Below the pieces are notes generated by a model. The model was not told the DNA's origin. It saw only the letters and a list, made by a program, of their open reading frames with translations, and did no database searches. Made by a program: the position numbers and the translations under genes. Source: Centrapalus pauciflorus (lineage: Eukaryota > Streptophyta > Magnoliopsida > Asterales > Asteraceae). Taken from it: a DNA stretch of 64,000 nucleotides. The stretch spans positions 186,001 through 250,000 of the forward strand of contig JAANYP010004239.1 in NCBI GenBank assembly GCA_020465985.1. The letters run 5' to 3'. Position 1 is the stretch's first letter; each line of letters starts with the position of its first letter. Positions 1 through 12,672 of the stretch are shown here, piece by piece.

Positions 1-279
1 CCCTTGTTTTTTTTTCCTGAAACTATAATTTAAAAATTGAAATTGAAAAATGATTACTTTAGTGTTAAATGATTTAATTTTATTGTCCATGTTAACAAAT
101 CTTATATGACAATTAAATAATAAATACACACAACAATTAATCCAAACCATGATGTTTTTTGACCTTGAGAAATTAATCAAACTAGATTATAGTTGTATAC
201 ATAATTTGTAAAATATAATTTCGTAAATTGTGTTTCATGTTACATTTTAAAATATGATTAACTATATACCGCTATAAGC
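1..279. other. AT-rich sequence without recognised feature
   Basis: I see no coding potential, terminal repeat or RNA gene in this stretch. It runs up to the target duplication of the first foldback element. Confidence 0.5.
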
Positions 280-288
280 TATAACAAT

Positions 289-794
289 GGATAATTACTA
301 AAAAAAAACCCTTAGTTTTTCAGTTTTTTGTGATTAAACCCCCAAACCATTTTTCGTTGCATAGAAAACCTTGAACTAACTAAAATCAGTAAATTAAGGT
401 TTTATCAATGGGTAACCGGTTGAAACCGGTTATTAATCCTACGTAGACCGTTAAATAACCTACGTGGAATAAATTTTAATTGTTGAAACCAGTTGCCACA
501 TTTAAACCCTCGTTGATAATTTTTAATTGTAATTTTTAAACGGAATTACTTTATCAACGAGTGTCTAAATGATGTGTAATACTTGGCAACCGGTTTCAAC
601 AATTAAAATTTATTTCACGTAGGTGATTTACCGGTCCACGTAGGATTAATAACTGGTTTCAACGGGTTACTCATTGATAAAACCTTAATTTACTGATTTT
701 TTGTTAGTTCGGGATTTTCTATACAACGAAAAATGGTTTGAGGTTTTAATCACAAAAAACTGACAAGTTGTTGGTTTTTTGCGCAATTATCCCT
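289..794. mobile_element. Foldback Mutator-like MITE with 9-bp target duplication
   Basis: The whole 506 bp is an imperfect palindrome: the left arm (GGATAATTAC..., then the motif TTTTTTGTGATTAAAC) returns as reverse complement at the right end (...GCGCAATTATCCCT). It is bordered by the 9-bp direct repeat TATAACAAT at 280-288 and 795-803. A 9-bp duplication with long terminal inverted repeats is the hallmark of Mutator-like elements. There is no transposase, so the element is non-autonomous. Relatives occur at 49004-49862 and, as a half element, near 55588. Confidence 0.85.
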
Positions 795-804
795 TATAAC
801 AATA

Positions 805-1122
805 AGGCAGTGTTTGGTTTGCAGATTTTCTAAGATTCATTATGATTTGCATTCAAAATTTCTGTGTTTGGTTAACAGATTTCAGTACGAATTTAAAAAT
901 ATCAGGATTTCACAGATCTCATTATTATTTGTTATTTACAAATCCAGCCTCCTCCCTAGAATTTTAAATTATCAGTTGCATTGCATTCTTCAGATTGCAA
1001 AGTTTCTCTAAATGATAACGCAAATTCTTTGATAAAATCATGATAAATGAAAATGATGTGTAATGCAAATCCTACGACAATGCAAATCCCAAAGAAAAAA
1101 ATTTTTACGAACCAAACGCCCC
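805..1122. mobile_element. MITE with GTTTGG-type terminal inverted repeats
   Basis: The left end GTGTTTGGTTTGCAGATTTT and the right end, read on the minus strand as GGGGGCGTTTGGTTCG, form degenerate inverted repeats. The interior repeats phrases such as ATTTGCATT. I did not find a target duplication, so class is uncertain (hAT-like is plausible). A similar element sits at 60773-61078. Confidence 0.5.
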
Positions 1123-1384
1123 CTGAGAATATGATGTTAACTTACATTGCAATATAAAATATTACAAGAATTATTTTATAAGTCATATACACATGTATAA
1201 CTCAAAAGAATAGTTTCTAGTAATAAGATTTTCAAAGCTTTCACGATTTTCATATAAATTTGAATCCTAAAAAAATTCATTGAACTGAATAACAATCATA
1301 AAAATAAAATTTTGAAAAAGCATAGTTGGTTTCAAAGGAAGGAAGATTTATGATTGGCTTAAACTTAAATCATTTGACACCTCC

Positions 1385-1388
<4 letters not shown>

Positions 1389-1472
<84 letters not shown>
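1389..1472. repeat. (TA)n microsatellite
   Basis: Uninterrupted TA dinucleotides. This array forms the left border of the foldback element that starts just after it. Confidence 0.95.
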
Positions 1473-1474
<2 letters not shown>

Positions 1475-1904
1475 TTTGGGTTCAAATGAGTACCACTAGT
1501 TTTGCGGAGTACCGGAGGTACCTCGCTTAAAAACATTTTTTTTGAAATTTTTTTTCATAATCATGTTTAAATTAATAATATAAGACTACTTGCAAAAAAT
1601 CACACCTAAATACACACTAGAACTATGTGAAACGTGTGTGTTCACATGAACTGCACTGTTGTGAACGTGTGTTCACAACTAAGCAAATTCACATGAATTT
1701 TTTCACGTTCACATGACTTTTAAGATGATAGAAAGTGCAAATGTATATAAATTTTTACGAATAGCCTTATATTATTTGTATCTAAATGAATATGAAAAAA
1801 ATTTAAAAAAAAAATAAAATTTTCGGAGCAAGTTCACATCTGAAATCCGTGTGTTCACAGGTACTCACGGTACTCTGCATTTTTTAGGTACTCACACGAA
1901 CCAT

Positions 1905-1909
<5 letters not shown>
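1473..1909. mobile_element. TA-flanked foldback element, type B
   Basis: The left end GGGTTCAAATGAGTACCAC and the right end, read on the minus strand as ATGGTTCGTGTGAGTACC, share the pattern GGTTC-N3-TGAGTACC. The interior has repeated TGTTCACA/TGTGAACA words. Both borders are (TA)n arrays, as in rice Micron elements, which are known to lie in TA microsatellites. There is no ORF. Confidence 0.6.
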
Positions 1910-2440
<531 letters not shown>

Positions 2441-3018
2441 TTCTATATTATTTTATTTCATCAGGTAAAAAGTTGTTACTATTTTCAGCATATAACCTAT
2501 ACACACACATTTATTAATATAATTAATTAGTTGAAAACTTTTGTTGATTTAGATAATCAAATGTTACATTTCTTGAATAGAAGAAATGATGTTAAATAAC
2601 AAATATATACACATTAAGCATTTAAAGTTATTAAATGTGTTTTTAAACATTCATTCTAGATGTTTTTGTTTTATAATTTTTTTAGGGTAAACTAACTTAC
2701 GCTTACTTCTAAACTAATCATTTGTCACAAGTGGAGACTTCAGAACTTCTACACAATAAGATTCTCATTTTTATCAGTTAATAAAAAAAAATACATATTT
2801 GGTTACAATATTGGATAAATTTCAAATAAAACACAATTGAAGTGAACTTGTTTACTCTATAAGAATTATGCATCTTGGTTAGAGTTCATTAATTTTAGGT
2901 AATGGTAGCCAAAATGGTAGACCATCACATGCGAGCTATATTTCAAATTCTAGGGATTTGTGGTTAATTATGCCCTCTAAATTAGGTATCCTATTGTTTG
3001 GTAAATCTTTATTTAATT

Positions 3019-3021
<3 letters not shown>
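2441..3021. other. AT-rich spacer, left palindrome arm
   Basis: I see no gene. It contains no terminal repeats of its own and reappears inverted at 4315-4910. Confidence 0.5.

Positions 3022-3114
<93 letters not shown>
3022..3114. repeat. (TA)n microsatellite
   Basis: Pure TA array that borders the type C foldback element on its left. Confidence 0.95.
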
Positions 3115-3117
<3 letters not shown>

Positions 3118-3501
3118 GAATATGGTTCGAGAGAGTACCACCCAAATGCAGCGCACCAGAAGGTACCACCTTTAAAAAAACTTTTTTAAAATTTTTTTTT
3201 CATAAACATGTTTTAATTAACATTATGAAGATCGTATGTAAATTTCACATACATTCACATCTCCTAGCTCCTAAAAAATGATGTGAACACACACTTACAT
3301 AATTTTGAAGACATGTGAACATGCATTTATGTGATGTGTGTTTTCATGCACTTAGAGTGTTCGGATTTGCGTGAAATTCACATATGATCTGTGTAATGTT
3401 AATTAGAACATGTTCATGAAAAAAAATTTTAAAAAAATTACTTTTAAGGGTGGTACCTTCTGGTGCGCTGCATTAGAGGTGGTACTCACTTGAACCTAAA
3501 T
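3115..3501. mobile_element. TA-flanked foldback element, type C
   Basis: The left end contains GGTTCGAGAGAGTACCACC then GCAGCGCACCAGAAGGTACC. The right end gives nearly the same words on the opposite strand (GGTTCAAGTGAGTACCACC). Both sides are (TA)n arrays. A second, half copy lies at 55307-55530 and an inverted, degraded copy at 3840-4240 in the right palindrome arm. Confidence 0.65.
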
Positions 3502-3502
3502 C

Positions 3503-3589
<87 letters not shown>
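3502..3589. repeat. (TA)n microsatellite
   Basis: TA array with one TACA interruption near its start; it closes the type C element. Confidence 0.95.
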
Positions 3590-3591
<2 letters not shown>

Positions 3592-3594
3592 TAT

Positions 3595-3690
3595 ATAGGG
3601 ATGCATCAATCAGCGTGATTTTGATGCATGTGTGGGTGGCCAGTGCAGTTTTGCACAAGTTTTCAGGTACAATATGTGGTTTTCCATTGA
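3595..3690. mobile_element. Fragment of type A TA-flanked foldback element
   Basis: It contains GATGCATCA and GTGGTTTTCCATTGAACCA, the right-end words of the elements at 17212-17472 and 18011-18262. It lies at the centre of the large palindrome between TA-rich blocks. Confidence 0.5.
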
Positions 3691-6172
3691 ACCATATATA
3701 TATACTTATATCTATAATCATATATCTATTATCCATATATTAATATATATATATAGATATATGTAATATTATATATCTATATAGGTATATTATATATCTA
3801 ATATATATATCATATATCATCTATAATATCTCTAGCCAGGTTTACCGCGTTCACGTGGTCCACCCTAATGCTCAGCCCGCACCAGAAGGACACCAACCCT
3901 TAAAAGATACCATTTTTTTCTGAATCTTTATTTGTCCATGAACAATCTGTTCTTGATTCATACACCAAGACTACATAATGTGAATTCACGCAAATCCGAA
4001 CCAACTCTAAGTGCATGAAAAACACACTACACAATGCATGTTCACATGTCTTCAAAAATTATGTAAGTGTGTGTTCACATCATTTTTTAGGAGCTAGGAG
4101 ATGTGAATGTATGTGAAATTACATACGATCTTCATAATGTTAATTAAACAACATGTGTCTGAAAAAAACTTTACGTTTTTTAATGGTTGGTCCACTTCTG
4201 GTGGCTCGCTTTGGGTGGTCTCTCTTCGACCACATTCTAATATGCTATATACATATAATATATAGATATATATATATTATATATATATATATATATATAC
4301 TATATATATATATTCAACAATTAAATAAAGATTCTACCAACATAGGATACCTAATTTAGAGGGCATAATTAACACAATCCTAAAATGAATTGAAATATAG
4401 CTCGCATGTGATGGTCTACCATTTTGGCTACCATTACCTCCCTAAAATTACTGAACTCTAACCAAGATGCATAATTCTTAGAGAGTAAACAAGTCTCACT
4501 TCAATTGTTTTATTGAAATTTATCCAATGATTGTAAACCAATAATGTATTTTTTTTTATTAACTGAGTAAAAATGAGCAATCTTTGTGTAGAAGAGTTTG
4601 ACAGTCTCCACTTGGACAAATGATTAGGTTTAGAAGTAGCGGAATTACTTTCCTAAAAAAATTATAAAACAAAAAACATCTAGAATGAAGTTAAAACACA
4701 TTTAATACCTTTAAATGCTAATGTGTATATATTGTTATTTAACATCATTTCTTCTATTCAAGAAATGTAACATTTGATTATACTTAAATCAAGGCAAAAG
4801 TTATTCAACTAATGTAAATTATACTTAATAATGGTGTGTATAGGTTATATGCTGAATAGAGTAACAAATTTTTACCTGATGAATAAAAATATAGAAAAAG
4901 CAAATATATATCGAGAGGTAGATAGTATATGTATGGTATGTACTGTATGTATATGATATATATATTTATTAATCTCTATATAATAGATATATCTATATCT
5001 ATTATGTTGTATGATGTCTGTAGGTATGTATTTGGTAGGAGTCAGTATGTCTGTATGTACCTGTTGATCTTGTGTGTGTGTAGTGCTGTTATCTCTTATC
5101 TTATGTATTATGTAATATACTATCTTACGATTTATACTCTATACTGTTCATCTATGTCTATCTTATATATTGCTACTCTCTAATACTACTTCTAAATCTC
5201 ATTACTCTACGTATACATATATACTTCTCTAGTATACTCTACATATAGATATATCACATACTATCATATGCTACATCTATATACTATAATATATAATATA
5301 TATATATATATATATAGATATAGGTTTCGTGTGATGTCCGACCTTGCAGCGAGTACCGTGAGTACCTGTGAACCACACGGATTTCAGATGTGAACTTGCT
5401 CCGAAAATTTTATTTTTTTTAAATTTTGTTCATATTGCATTTAGATACAAAAATAAAGGCTAATGCGTAAAATTGTATATAGCATGTGCACTTTTCTATC
5501 AGCTTAAAGTCAGGTGAACGTGAAAAATTCATGTGTGAATTTGCGTAGTTGTGAACACACGTTCACAACAGTGCAGTTCATGTGAACACAAACGTTCACA
5601 TAGTTCTAGTGTGTATTTAGGTGTGATTTTTTGCAAGTAGTCTTATATTATTAATTTAACATGATTATATGAAAAAAAATTTCAAAAAAAATTTTTAAGC
5701 GGGTACCTCGGTATTCGAAAACTAGTGGTACTCATTTGAAACAAAATCTATATATATATAGATAAAATATATATATATATATTATATGATATCTATATAT
5801 ATATGATATATAATATATATATATAAAAGGGAGTGTCAAATGATTTAAGTTTAAGCCAATCAAATCTTCCTTCTTTGAAACCAACTATGCTTTTTCAAAA
5901 TTTTATTTTTATGATTGTTATTCAGTTCAATGAATTCTTTTTTAGGATTCAAATTTATATGAAATCGTGAAAGCTTTGAAAATCTTATTACTAGAAAACT
6001 ATTCTTTGAGGTTACATGTTATATGACTTATAAAATAATCTTGTAATATTTTATATTGCAATGTAAGTTAACATCATTTTTTCAGGGGGCGTTTGGTTCG
6101 TAAAAATTTTTTCTTTGGGATTTGCAATTGTCACTGACTATGAAAAGACGAATAATGCCCCCCAGACTGTCC
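3691..6172. other. Right palindrome arm with degraded TA arrays
   Basis: This stretch repeats the left arm in reverse: type C element near 3840-4240, spacer 4315-4910, broken TA/CATA array near 4905-5325, type B element near 5325-5750. The last ~40 bases before the gap do not match the left arm. No gene is visible. Confidence 0.7.
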
Positions 6173-6197
6173 NNNNNNNNNNNNNNNNNNNNNNNNN
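6173..6197. other. Assembly gap of 25 N
   Basis: Twenty-five N characters. The fixed size suggests a placeholder of unknown true length. Confidence 0.99.
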
Positions 6198-6312
6198 CCT
6201 TATTTACGATCATGCCACCACGTTTTTCATGAAATGCACCAAATCGGACGGTATGCGTAGGTTTCCATAGTTTTCAGGTGTATAGTGGTTTTCCATTGAA
6301 CCCACCCCTATA
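6198..6312. mobile_element. Truncated type A TA-flanked foldback element
   Basis: It begins inside the element because of the gap. The words TTTACGATCATGCCACC, AAATCGGACGGTATGC and GTGGTTTTCCATTGAACCC match 17361-17472 and 18150-18262 closely. Confidence 0.7.
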
Positions 6313-6315
6313 TAT

Positions 6316-6337
6316 GTATGTTATTGAGCATTGAAAC

Positions 6338-6421
<84 letters not shown>

Positions 6422-6443
6422 GTTTCAATGCTCAATAACATAC
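6316..6443. repeat. Perfect 128-bp palindrome with (TA)n core
   Basis: Unique arms of 28 bp (6316-6343 and 6416-6443, containing GAGCATTGAAACAAAATTA and its exact reverse complement) flank a TA array. The whole can form one uninterrupted hairpin or cruciform. Confidence 0.85.
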
Positions 6444-7440
6444 AATCATCTTACTTCAGTAATCCCTCACAGTTTTAGATTTAACCAGTATAACATATCA
6501 TCTGATCATGTAACTCATGAAACGTATACACATTATTAAGTATATCAAGAACTATAAAAAAAATCAGCTAATGTTCCTTTTGTGTACGTTTTGTAACTTA
6601 GACAATGCATTTGATTGTTGAATACCCGTTAGGAAATCAAATGTGAAACTTTGATTCAAGTTAACTCATGTGACTATTTGCAACCGACTCTATATTACCA
6701 AACAACAACGTCTGAAATTGTGTAATATGTATATGTATGAATAAGTTTATACATAAGTGTGAAATAAAAACAAAGAAGGGATTGATAACGACGTATATAG
6801 TGATTTCTACCCCATTACTTCTATAGGCCACATGGTTATACACATGCATTGTCTATTTGATCGCTTCTAAGATTTCGGCTTCTTTAAAGCCAAATTCATA
6901 ATTAAGAAAACAAAATTGAGGATTCAACATGTAAATGTTTGAAATAAAGGTTTTAATAATTTAATTTTGTCTAAAATTTTGATAATGCTAAAATAATTTG
7001 ATAACTTTTTTGGCCATGTATTGTTAAATACATTAATTTGCAATGAAATGTGGGTTATTGGAAGTTCCATTTGGATGGTGGAATTAAATTGCACATGCCT
7101 CAAGTGTATGTTAGGGAGGCAATGGGGTCTAGTTATGTCATATATATTGATGATTTAATTATTGGATAATTGAATATTAAAAATATATATTTTTTGGTGG
7201 GTGTTATTTCATAATTTGTTTTTTTTTTAATTAATTTGTGTGAGAAATCTAATGTTATATAACAAATTTGTTGTATAAGTAACTAGAAAATGTTAGCTAT
7301 GTTGTATATTTGATTTTTGATTCTAGCATTATAAACTTTTTAATTAAAACAACTAAAATAATAAGGATTAAATAAATAGTTGGTAGGGCAAACTTATTTT
7401 AAAAGACACATAAAATCATCTAATTATCAATTATTTAGGT
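6444..7440. other. AT-rich intergenic sequence
   Basis: I see no convincing ORF, terminal repeat or RNA gene in about 1 kb. Confidence 0.5.
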
Positions 7441-7893
7441 GTTGTTTGTTTTTTAATAGGTTGATGTTTGTGGTCTGCAGACTTAGCTGTAGAAATCTGC
7501 GGTCAGAAGAGATGACCTAAAGGTCTGTAGTAGGGGTGAGCTCGGTACCGGACCGAACCGAACCGGTACCGATCCCGAAAATACCGAAACCGAATTATTA
7601 GTTTTGAAAGCACCGAATACCGAATTTTAGCTAATTTAAAAACCGAATACCGAACCGAGAGTACCGAATACCGAATTTTAGCTAATTTAAAAACCGAATA
7701 CCGAACCGAATATATTAATTCGGTACCGGTCGGTACCGGTCCCGGTTCGGTATCGTTTCGGGTTCGGGAAATGATACCCGTCGCTCACCCCTAGTCTGTA
7801 GTCCTCGTAGCGCGGGAAGACCATTGCAGATGCGGGCAGACGACGCGGTAGACGCAGACGAAAAAAACCAAACACACTTCCAAATAAAATCTC
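7441..7893. mobile_element. Possible hAT-like MITE hosting a second MITE
   Basis: The left end AGGTGTTGTTTGTTTTTT and the right end, read on the minus strand as AGTGTGTTTGGTTTTTTTCG, are degenerate inverted repeats, and GTCTGCAG-like words occur in both arms. I did not find a clear target duplication. The element at 7531-7793 is inserted in it. Confidence 0.4.
7531..7793. mobile_element. hAT-type MITE with 8-bp target duplication
   Basis: Terminal inverted repeats start TAGGGGTGAGC on both strands. The 8-bp direct repeat GTCTGTAG flanks it at 7523-7530 and 7794-7801, the hAT signature. The interior is built of ACCGAATACCGAA phrases, including a direct repeat of about 50 bp. No transposase is encoded. 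Confidence 0.85.
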
Positions 7894-8036
7894 TTTCCGC
7901 GTCTTCGAGTTCGCAGACATAAGAGATTTGAAAAATATTCTAGAAAAGCAAACATGGCCTTTGAGATAAAACTGATCATTTAAATGTATACTAGTTTATA
8001 ACCCACGTATTACGTGGATATTTTTAATTAAATTTA

Positions 8037-9591
8037 GAGTTAATTACAATAATGGTCCCTATGGTATGTCCTAAAATTTGGATTTGGTCCCTGAACTTTC
8101 AATTTTGCAGAAACGGTCATTATTTTCATAGTTTGTTTGCAATTTTGGTCCCTCAACCAATTAACTTTTCTAATATGACAAAATTACCCTTATTTTGATG
8201 CAAACTATAGGGACCATTTCTACAATTAATTTTTTAAGCCTTTTTTATTCTTAATTAAATAAATTATTATTTAGTGTTACTTAAATTTAATAAACTATAA
8301 AAGAAAGAAAAGAATTATTTAATTATTTGTGTTGTTCATAAATGATTTAGATATTTTTAGTCTTAATTAAATTTAATTTACTATAATCAAAGTGTAAACA
8401 ATCAAAATTTATAATCGAAAAAATAATTTATGTTTAGAAGCTATTTTCTAGAGGTTTCGTATATAAAATATTATAAAAATATTTGACTCTATAATTATTT
8501 ATGTTGGTTCATAAATTTATAATAAAAATATGTTTGTTAGTCAAATATATTTTACTTTCTTCTTGAATAAAATCGGTCAAAGATTATATTTTATAATCCG
8601 TTCACATTTGTATCAAAGCAATGTGATAATGTTAAAGTGATAAATCTAAATGTTTTAAATTTTAAAGGTGTCGATTTAATCAGATTAAAATGAAAAGTAA
8701 AATTGAAAGACGAAAAAAGATTAAAAACCTATTTATATTTCTCGATTTTTATGTAAACGTTTGACAAACCAAAGTTGATGATTAAAGTTGTTAATCATGA
8801 ATCTCAAAGATGTTATATGAACCTAAAATTTTAAATCGTTTTTGGTGTCATTAAAAATTAAAACGATAAAATAATTGATACGTCAAATAAAAAAATTTGA
8901 GTTGTCTTAGGCCATTTGGAAGTTCTTTTTAACTCGGTCAAATTAAACGTTAAATTTTTATTTATTTAAGTTATTTAATATTTATAACTTTAATTAAACT
9001 GTTGGCTCATAAATATTTTTTTTAATAATTTATTAAAGTTAATTAACACTAAAAATAAAGTAGAGCCAATTACATAAATGGTCTTTGTGGTTTGATCAAC
9101 ATAAATATTTTTTATTATAAATTTATGAACCAGTATAAATAATTATAGAGAAAAAATTTCTTATTTATGAAACCTTTAAAAAATAATTTCTAAACATAAA
9201 TGATTTTTTCGATTATAAATTTTGATTGGTTTACACTTTGATTATAGTAAATTAAAATTAATTAAGACTAAAAATATCTAAATCATTTATGAACCAACAT
9301 AAATAATTAAATAATTCTTTTCTTTTTTAATAGTTTATTAAATTTAAGTGACACTAAAAAAGAATTTATATAATTAAGAATAAAAAAGACTTAAAAAATT
9401 AATTGTAGAAATGGTCCCTATAGTTTGCATCAAAATAAGGGTAATTTGGTCATATTAGAAAAGTTAATAGGTTGAGGGACCAAAATTGCAAACAAACTAT
9501 GAAAATAAGGATTGTTTCTGCAAAATTGAAAGTTCAGGGACCAAATCCAAATTTTAGGACAAACCACAGGGACCATTTTTGTAATTAACTC
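8037..9591. mobile_element. Large foldback Mutator-like element, 9-bp duplication
   Basis: Arms of about 500 bp (8037-8560 and 9080-9591) are inverted copies; the ends begin GAGTTAATTACA and contain ATGGTCCCT and TTTGGTCCCT. The 9-bp repeat TTAAATTTA lies at 8028-8036 and 9592-9600. The central 0.5 kb shows no transposase. Confidence 0.8.
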
Positions 9592-9832
9592 TTAAATTTA
9601 TTTATATAAAATGTATATGAGTAAAAATAAAAACATACAAAAATAATAATTGTGTTTATTTTTTATTATTTACAGATTAAAAAATAAAGTGTATTTATCT
9701 TTTTTAAAAATATTAAATTGTATTTATCTTTTATTTTTTATAAGTTGTAATTATTTTTTTGGTGAACGTAGAGGTGACACGTAACATTTGATGTTTTCCT
9801 TTGTTATACATAATAATGATAATAATAATTTC

Positions 9833-10690
9833 CACAATTAATTCAAATTTTTACATTTGGATCTAATTATAATTATAATAGATAATAATGATAGATATTT
9901 ATTTTAGGTAAACATTAATTTTAAATGTTACAAAATCTAATTTATTACTGATTAATTAATGAAAAAAATAAAGTCAAAACTTAATGCAATTAAGTTAATG
10001 TGTTAAATTTGGAAAAAGAGGTGGAAAATAAAATTTTCTTGTATTGTAGAAGTGACATATGATATGAATTGTTTTGTTTTATTATAATATATAGGTTAAT
10101 CAACCCATGTATTACATGGGTAGATTTTGAAAATACATATTTTTTTATATTTTAATAAATTATTATAAAATTTATATATAATTAAAATAAAAAAATTGAA
10201 AGGTAGTTAAATTAAAGATAAAAAAATACTCAGTTGTTTTATATTAATTAAAAAAAATACTATTATATTGTATTATTAAAAACAGATAATATGTGTTTGC
10301 AAAAAATGTTTCTTTTAATTTTTATTAACTTCAAATATGAAATATCAATGTAAGAAAAAACTTCAATTATGTAAATGTGTATATATCTTGAAAATGATAA
10401 AATATAAAAATGGAATATATGAAAATCAACAATCAAATTGATCATATTGACAATTGAAGTCTTATCAATTAAATTTTAAATATTGTTAGCAAAATAATTA
10501 ACAAAAATTTTTAACATTATTTACTACACTTCTACATTTAAATTCAAATTTTTTACATTTGAATTTAACTATGATCATTAAGGATAATAATGACACATAT
10601 TTATTTTAGGTAAATATTAATTCATTAATGAAAAAATTAAAATCAAAATTTAATGTAATTAAGGTAATGGAGTAAATTTGGGAAATGAAT
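9833..10690. repeat. Diverged direct repeat of ~190 bp
   Basis: Sequence 9833-10025 is repeated with divergence at 10527-10690; shared words include TATTTATTTTAGGTAAA and TAATGAAAAAA. This fits two related Helitron units arranged in tandem. Confidence 0.55.
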
Positions 10691-10826
10691 TAAAAAAATG
10701 GCATAGGTACAATTATTAATTTTAATTAAGGGTATAAAGGACATTTCATAAATAATTATGAGTTGTCATTAATCTGGATCATTGATTTCTTTCCATCCAA
10801 TGGTTCAGAAACTCCAAGTGGTTTTC

Positions 10827-12165
10827 TGTAACATCCCTCCCGATCCCGGAAATGTCACGTCAACATAATATCATAAGTGGCAGTAACGCAACGGATCTAT
10901 AACACACGTGTCATAGGATAATGCAGATTACGTCTAATTAAAACCTTAAACACATAGATAATACATTAAGTCAAACCCAGTCAATACAGTCATAATCCCA
11001 GATTAACAAAACATAATAATCCCGATTGTTGGATACATTGTTCCCAAAACAACTATTACAAGGGTTCTATACAAAACACAGAACTATTACGGATCTTCAA
11101 TCAACCTCGGATTTATCTCGGCGGCGGCTGAGATCCCTTCTGATTCCCTGAACATGTTAGACTCGAATACATGAGCTATAAAGCCCGTGAGCACACGAGG
11201 GTTGACACTGCACATAATACATAGCAAGAAGCATACAATCCCTGTCCTTGTCCATGTAGCCCCACACATATCTCAGGTATGTAACACAAGTATGAGATCG
11301 GAATAACACACTGGCCCTGAGGGGACCCTTCCCCGGCCGACACACCGCGCACAACAGTGAGTGGCAATAACCCTGTAGCACAGGAGCGACCCGGCTACAG
11401 GCCCTGCCGTATATATACGCCCCAAGGACTGTTAGGGACAGTCAACCCGCGCGATCCCTTTCGCGACTCACTGTCCGTATGGAACACATCACGGACCCCT
11501 GGAATCGATCTCACATCTCATACATAACACGTATAAGGAATAGAGTATACCTGGGGTTCGCGTCCCTGTCTCATATATATAAAACACGCACGATATAGCT
11601 ACACAACTATAAACACTAAAGACGGCGCACGTTTGCAAAAGAACTCGAGTACTCACCTGACTGGTTTCCCGAAGTCTGGCCTCCCTGTTCGAACCCTGCT
11701 CGAGATCCACTAGTCCTTTCTTTGAGCTCAAACACAACAAGGATGAAGATGGAGGAACTAAAACCCAATTCACACAATCAATTCTGGAGCTGGGGCTGAT
11801 CTTTGCTGCTGGATTCTCTCAATTCACACACACAACACCTATGAGTACACACACTTAGGGTTCACACAATGGATAAGGGAGAAGGAGATAGGCACAAAAT
11901 ATACGTTTTTTATTTTTAGCCGGTCCCGAACCCATTAACCCGAACCCGATATCACATTTTCACTATTAATGCCCATTTAACCCATTTAATCCCGTGATCC
12001 CAAAAACATAATCCGTTCATTAAAATTATAACCCGATGACACACAAGCCGAATCCCGACACGTATCAATCCGCGAAACGGGATATAACTGGACCAAGCCA
12101 ATATTAATAGAATATTTATCCACTAAAATAATTTCACGTACCAGGTCGAAATGACGGATGTTACA
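10827..12165 (-). mobile_element. Solo LTR, probably Ty3/gypsy
   Basis: The 1339-bp unit starts TGTAACATCC and ends GGATGTTACA, with a 5-bp direct repeat TTTTC at 10822-10826 and 12166-12170. No gag-pol is attached, so it is a recombination product of a complete element. It is clearly GC-richer than its surroundings. Minus orientation is inferred because a leader-like stretch with splice-donor-like GTGAGT near 11650 reads that way; the strand is uncertain. Confidence 0.8.
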
Positions 12166-12197
12166 TTTTCTTATTATATATAGTATAGAAGTATAGA

Positions 12198-12663
12198 TTC
12201 TTCACTTTTTTGATTTTAAAACATCTCTTTTTATTTATGATTCATTAAGTATACGTTTAATTAATTAAGTTAATCTTACGAAATACAAATTTATGTTTAC
12301 ATCTATTTAAGTTATATAATTTGTTAACTAATTTTTTGATGAAAAATGATGACCGGAAAAGTTAAAACTCAGATAATTTTTTTTATAATATAAAAATCTA
12401 AATTAATTAAATATTTTATTATTTGTTTGAAGTAAAAAAATTTATTATAAAAACTAACAAGACACTAGAAATATAAAAATAAGGAAAATTACATAAAAGA
12501 AATAACAAATACAGGACTTTGAAGCTATCCTATACTTAATTCACTTTCGTAAACCTCATATTACATTTATGTAAGGATTGTATGTACAACACGACTTATT
12601 GTGAGATTCCTTGAAAGACGACATCAAGAGAAAAAAATTGTATTCTTTACTAAACATATATAT
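12198..12663. other. AT-rich intergenic sequence
   Basis: No gene or repeat signature is visible here. Confidence 0.5.
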
Positions 12664-12672
12664 GCTTATGTA

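Larger units (their letters stand above)
7991..12197 (-). mobile_element. Non-autonomous Helitron remnant, interrupted
   Basis: Read on the minus strand, the 5' end is A|TCTATACTTC at 12197 and the 3' end is CTAG|T at 7994-7991. A perfect 6-bp stem CCACGT/ACGTGG (8003-8017) lies about 9 bp inside the 3' end. TC start, hairpin, CTRR end and A-T target fit Helitrons. It hosts a Mutator-like element (8037-9591) and a solo LTR (10827-12165). It encodes no Rep-helicase. A second hairpin at 10104-10120 (CCCATGT/ACATGGG) suggests two related Helitrons joined head to tail. Confidence 0.5.

Noticed and set aside
7687..7979. Minus-strand ORFs
   Set aside because: They run through MITE ends and internal ACCGAATACC repeats and have no known domain.
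11087..11773. Minus-strand ORFs in the GC-richer block
   Set aside because: They lie entirely within a solo LTR and are chance frames.
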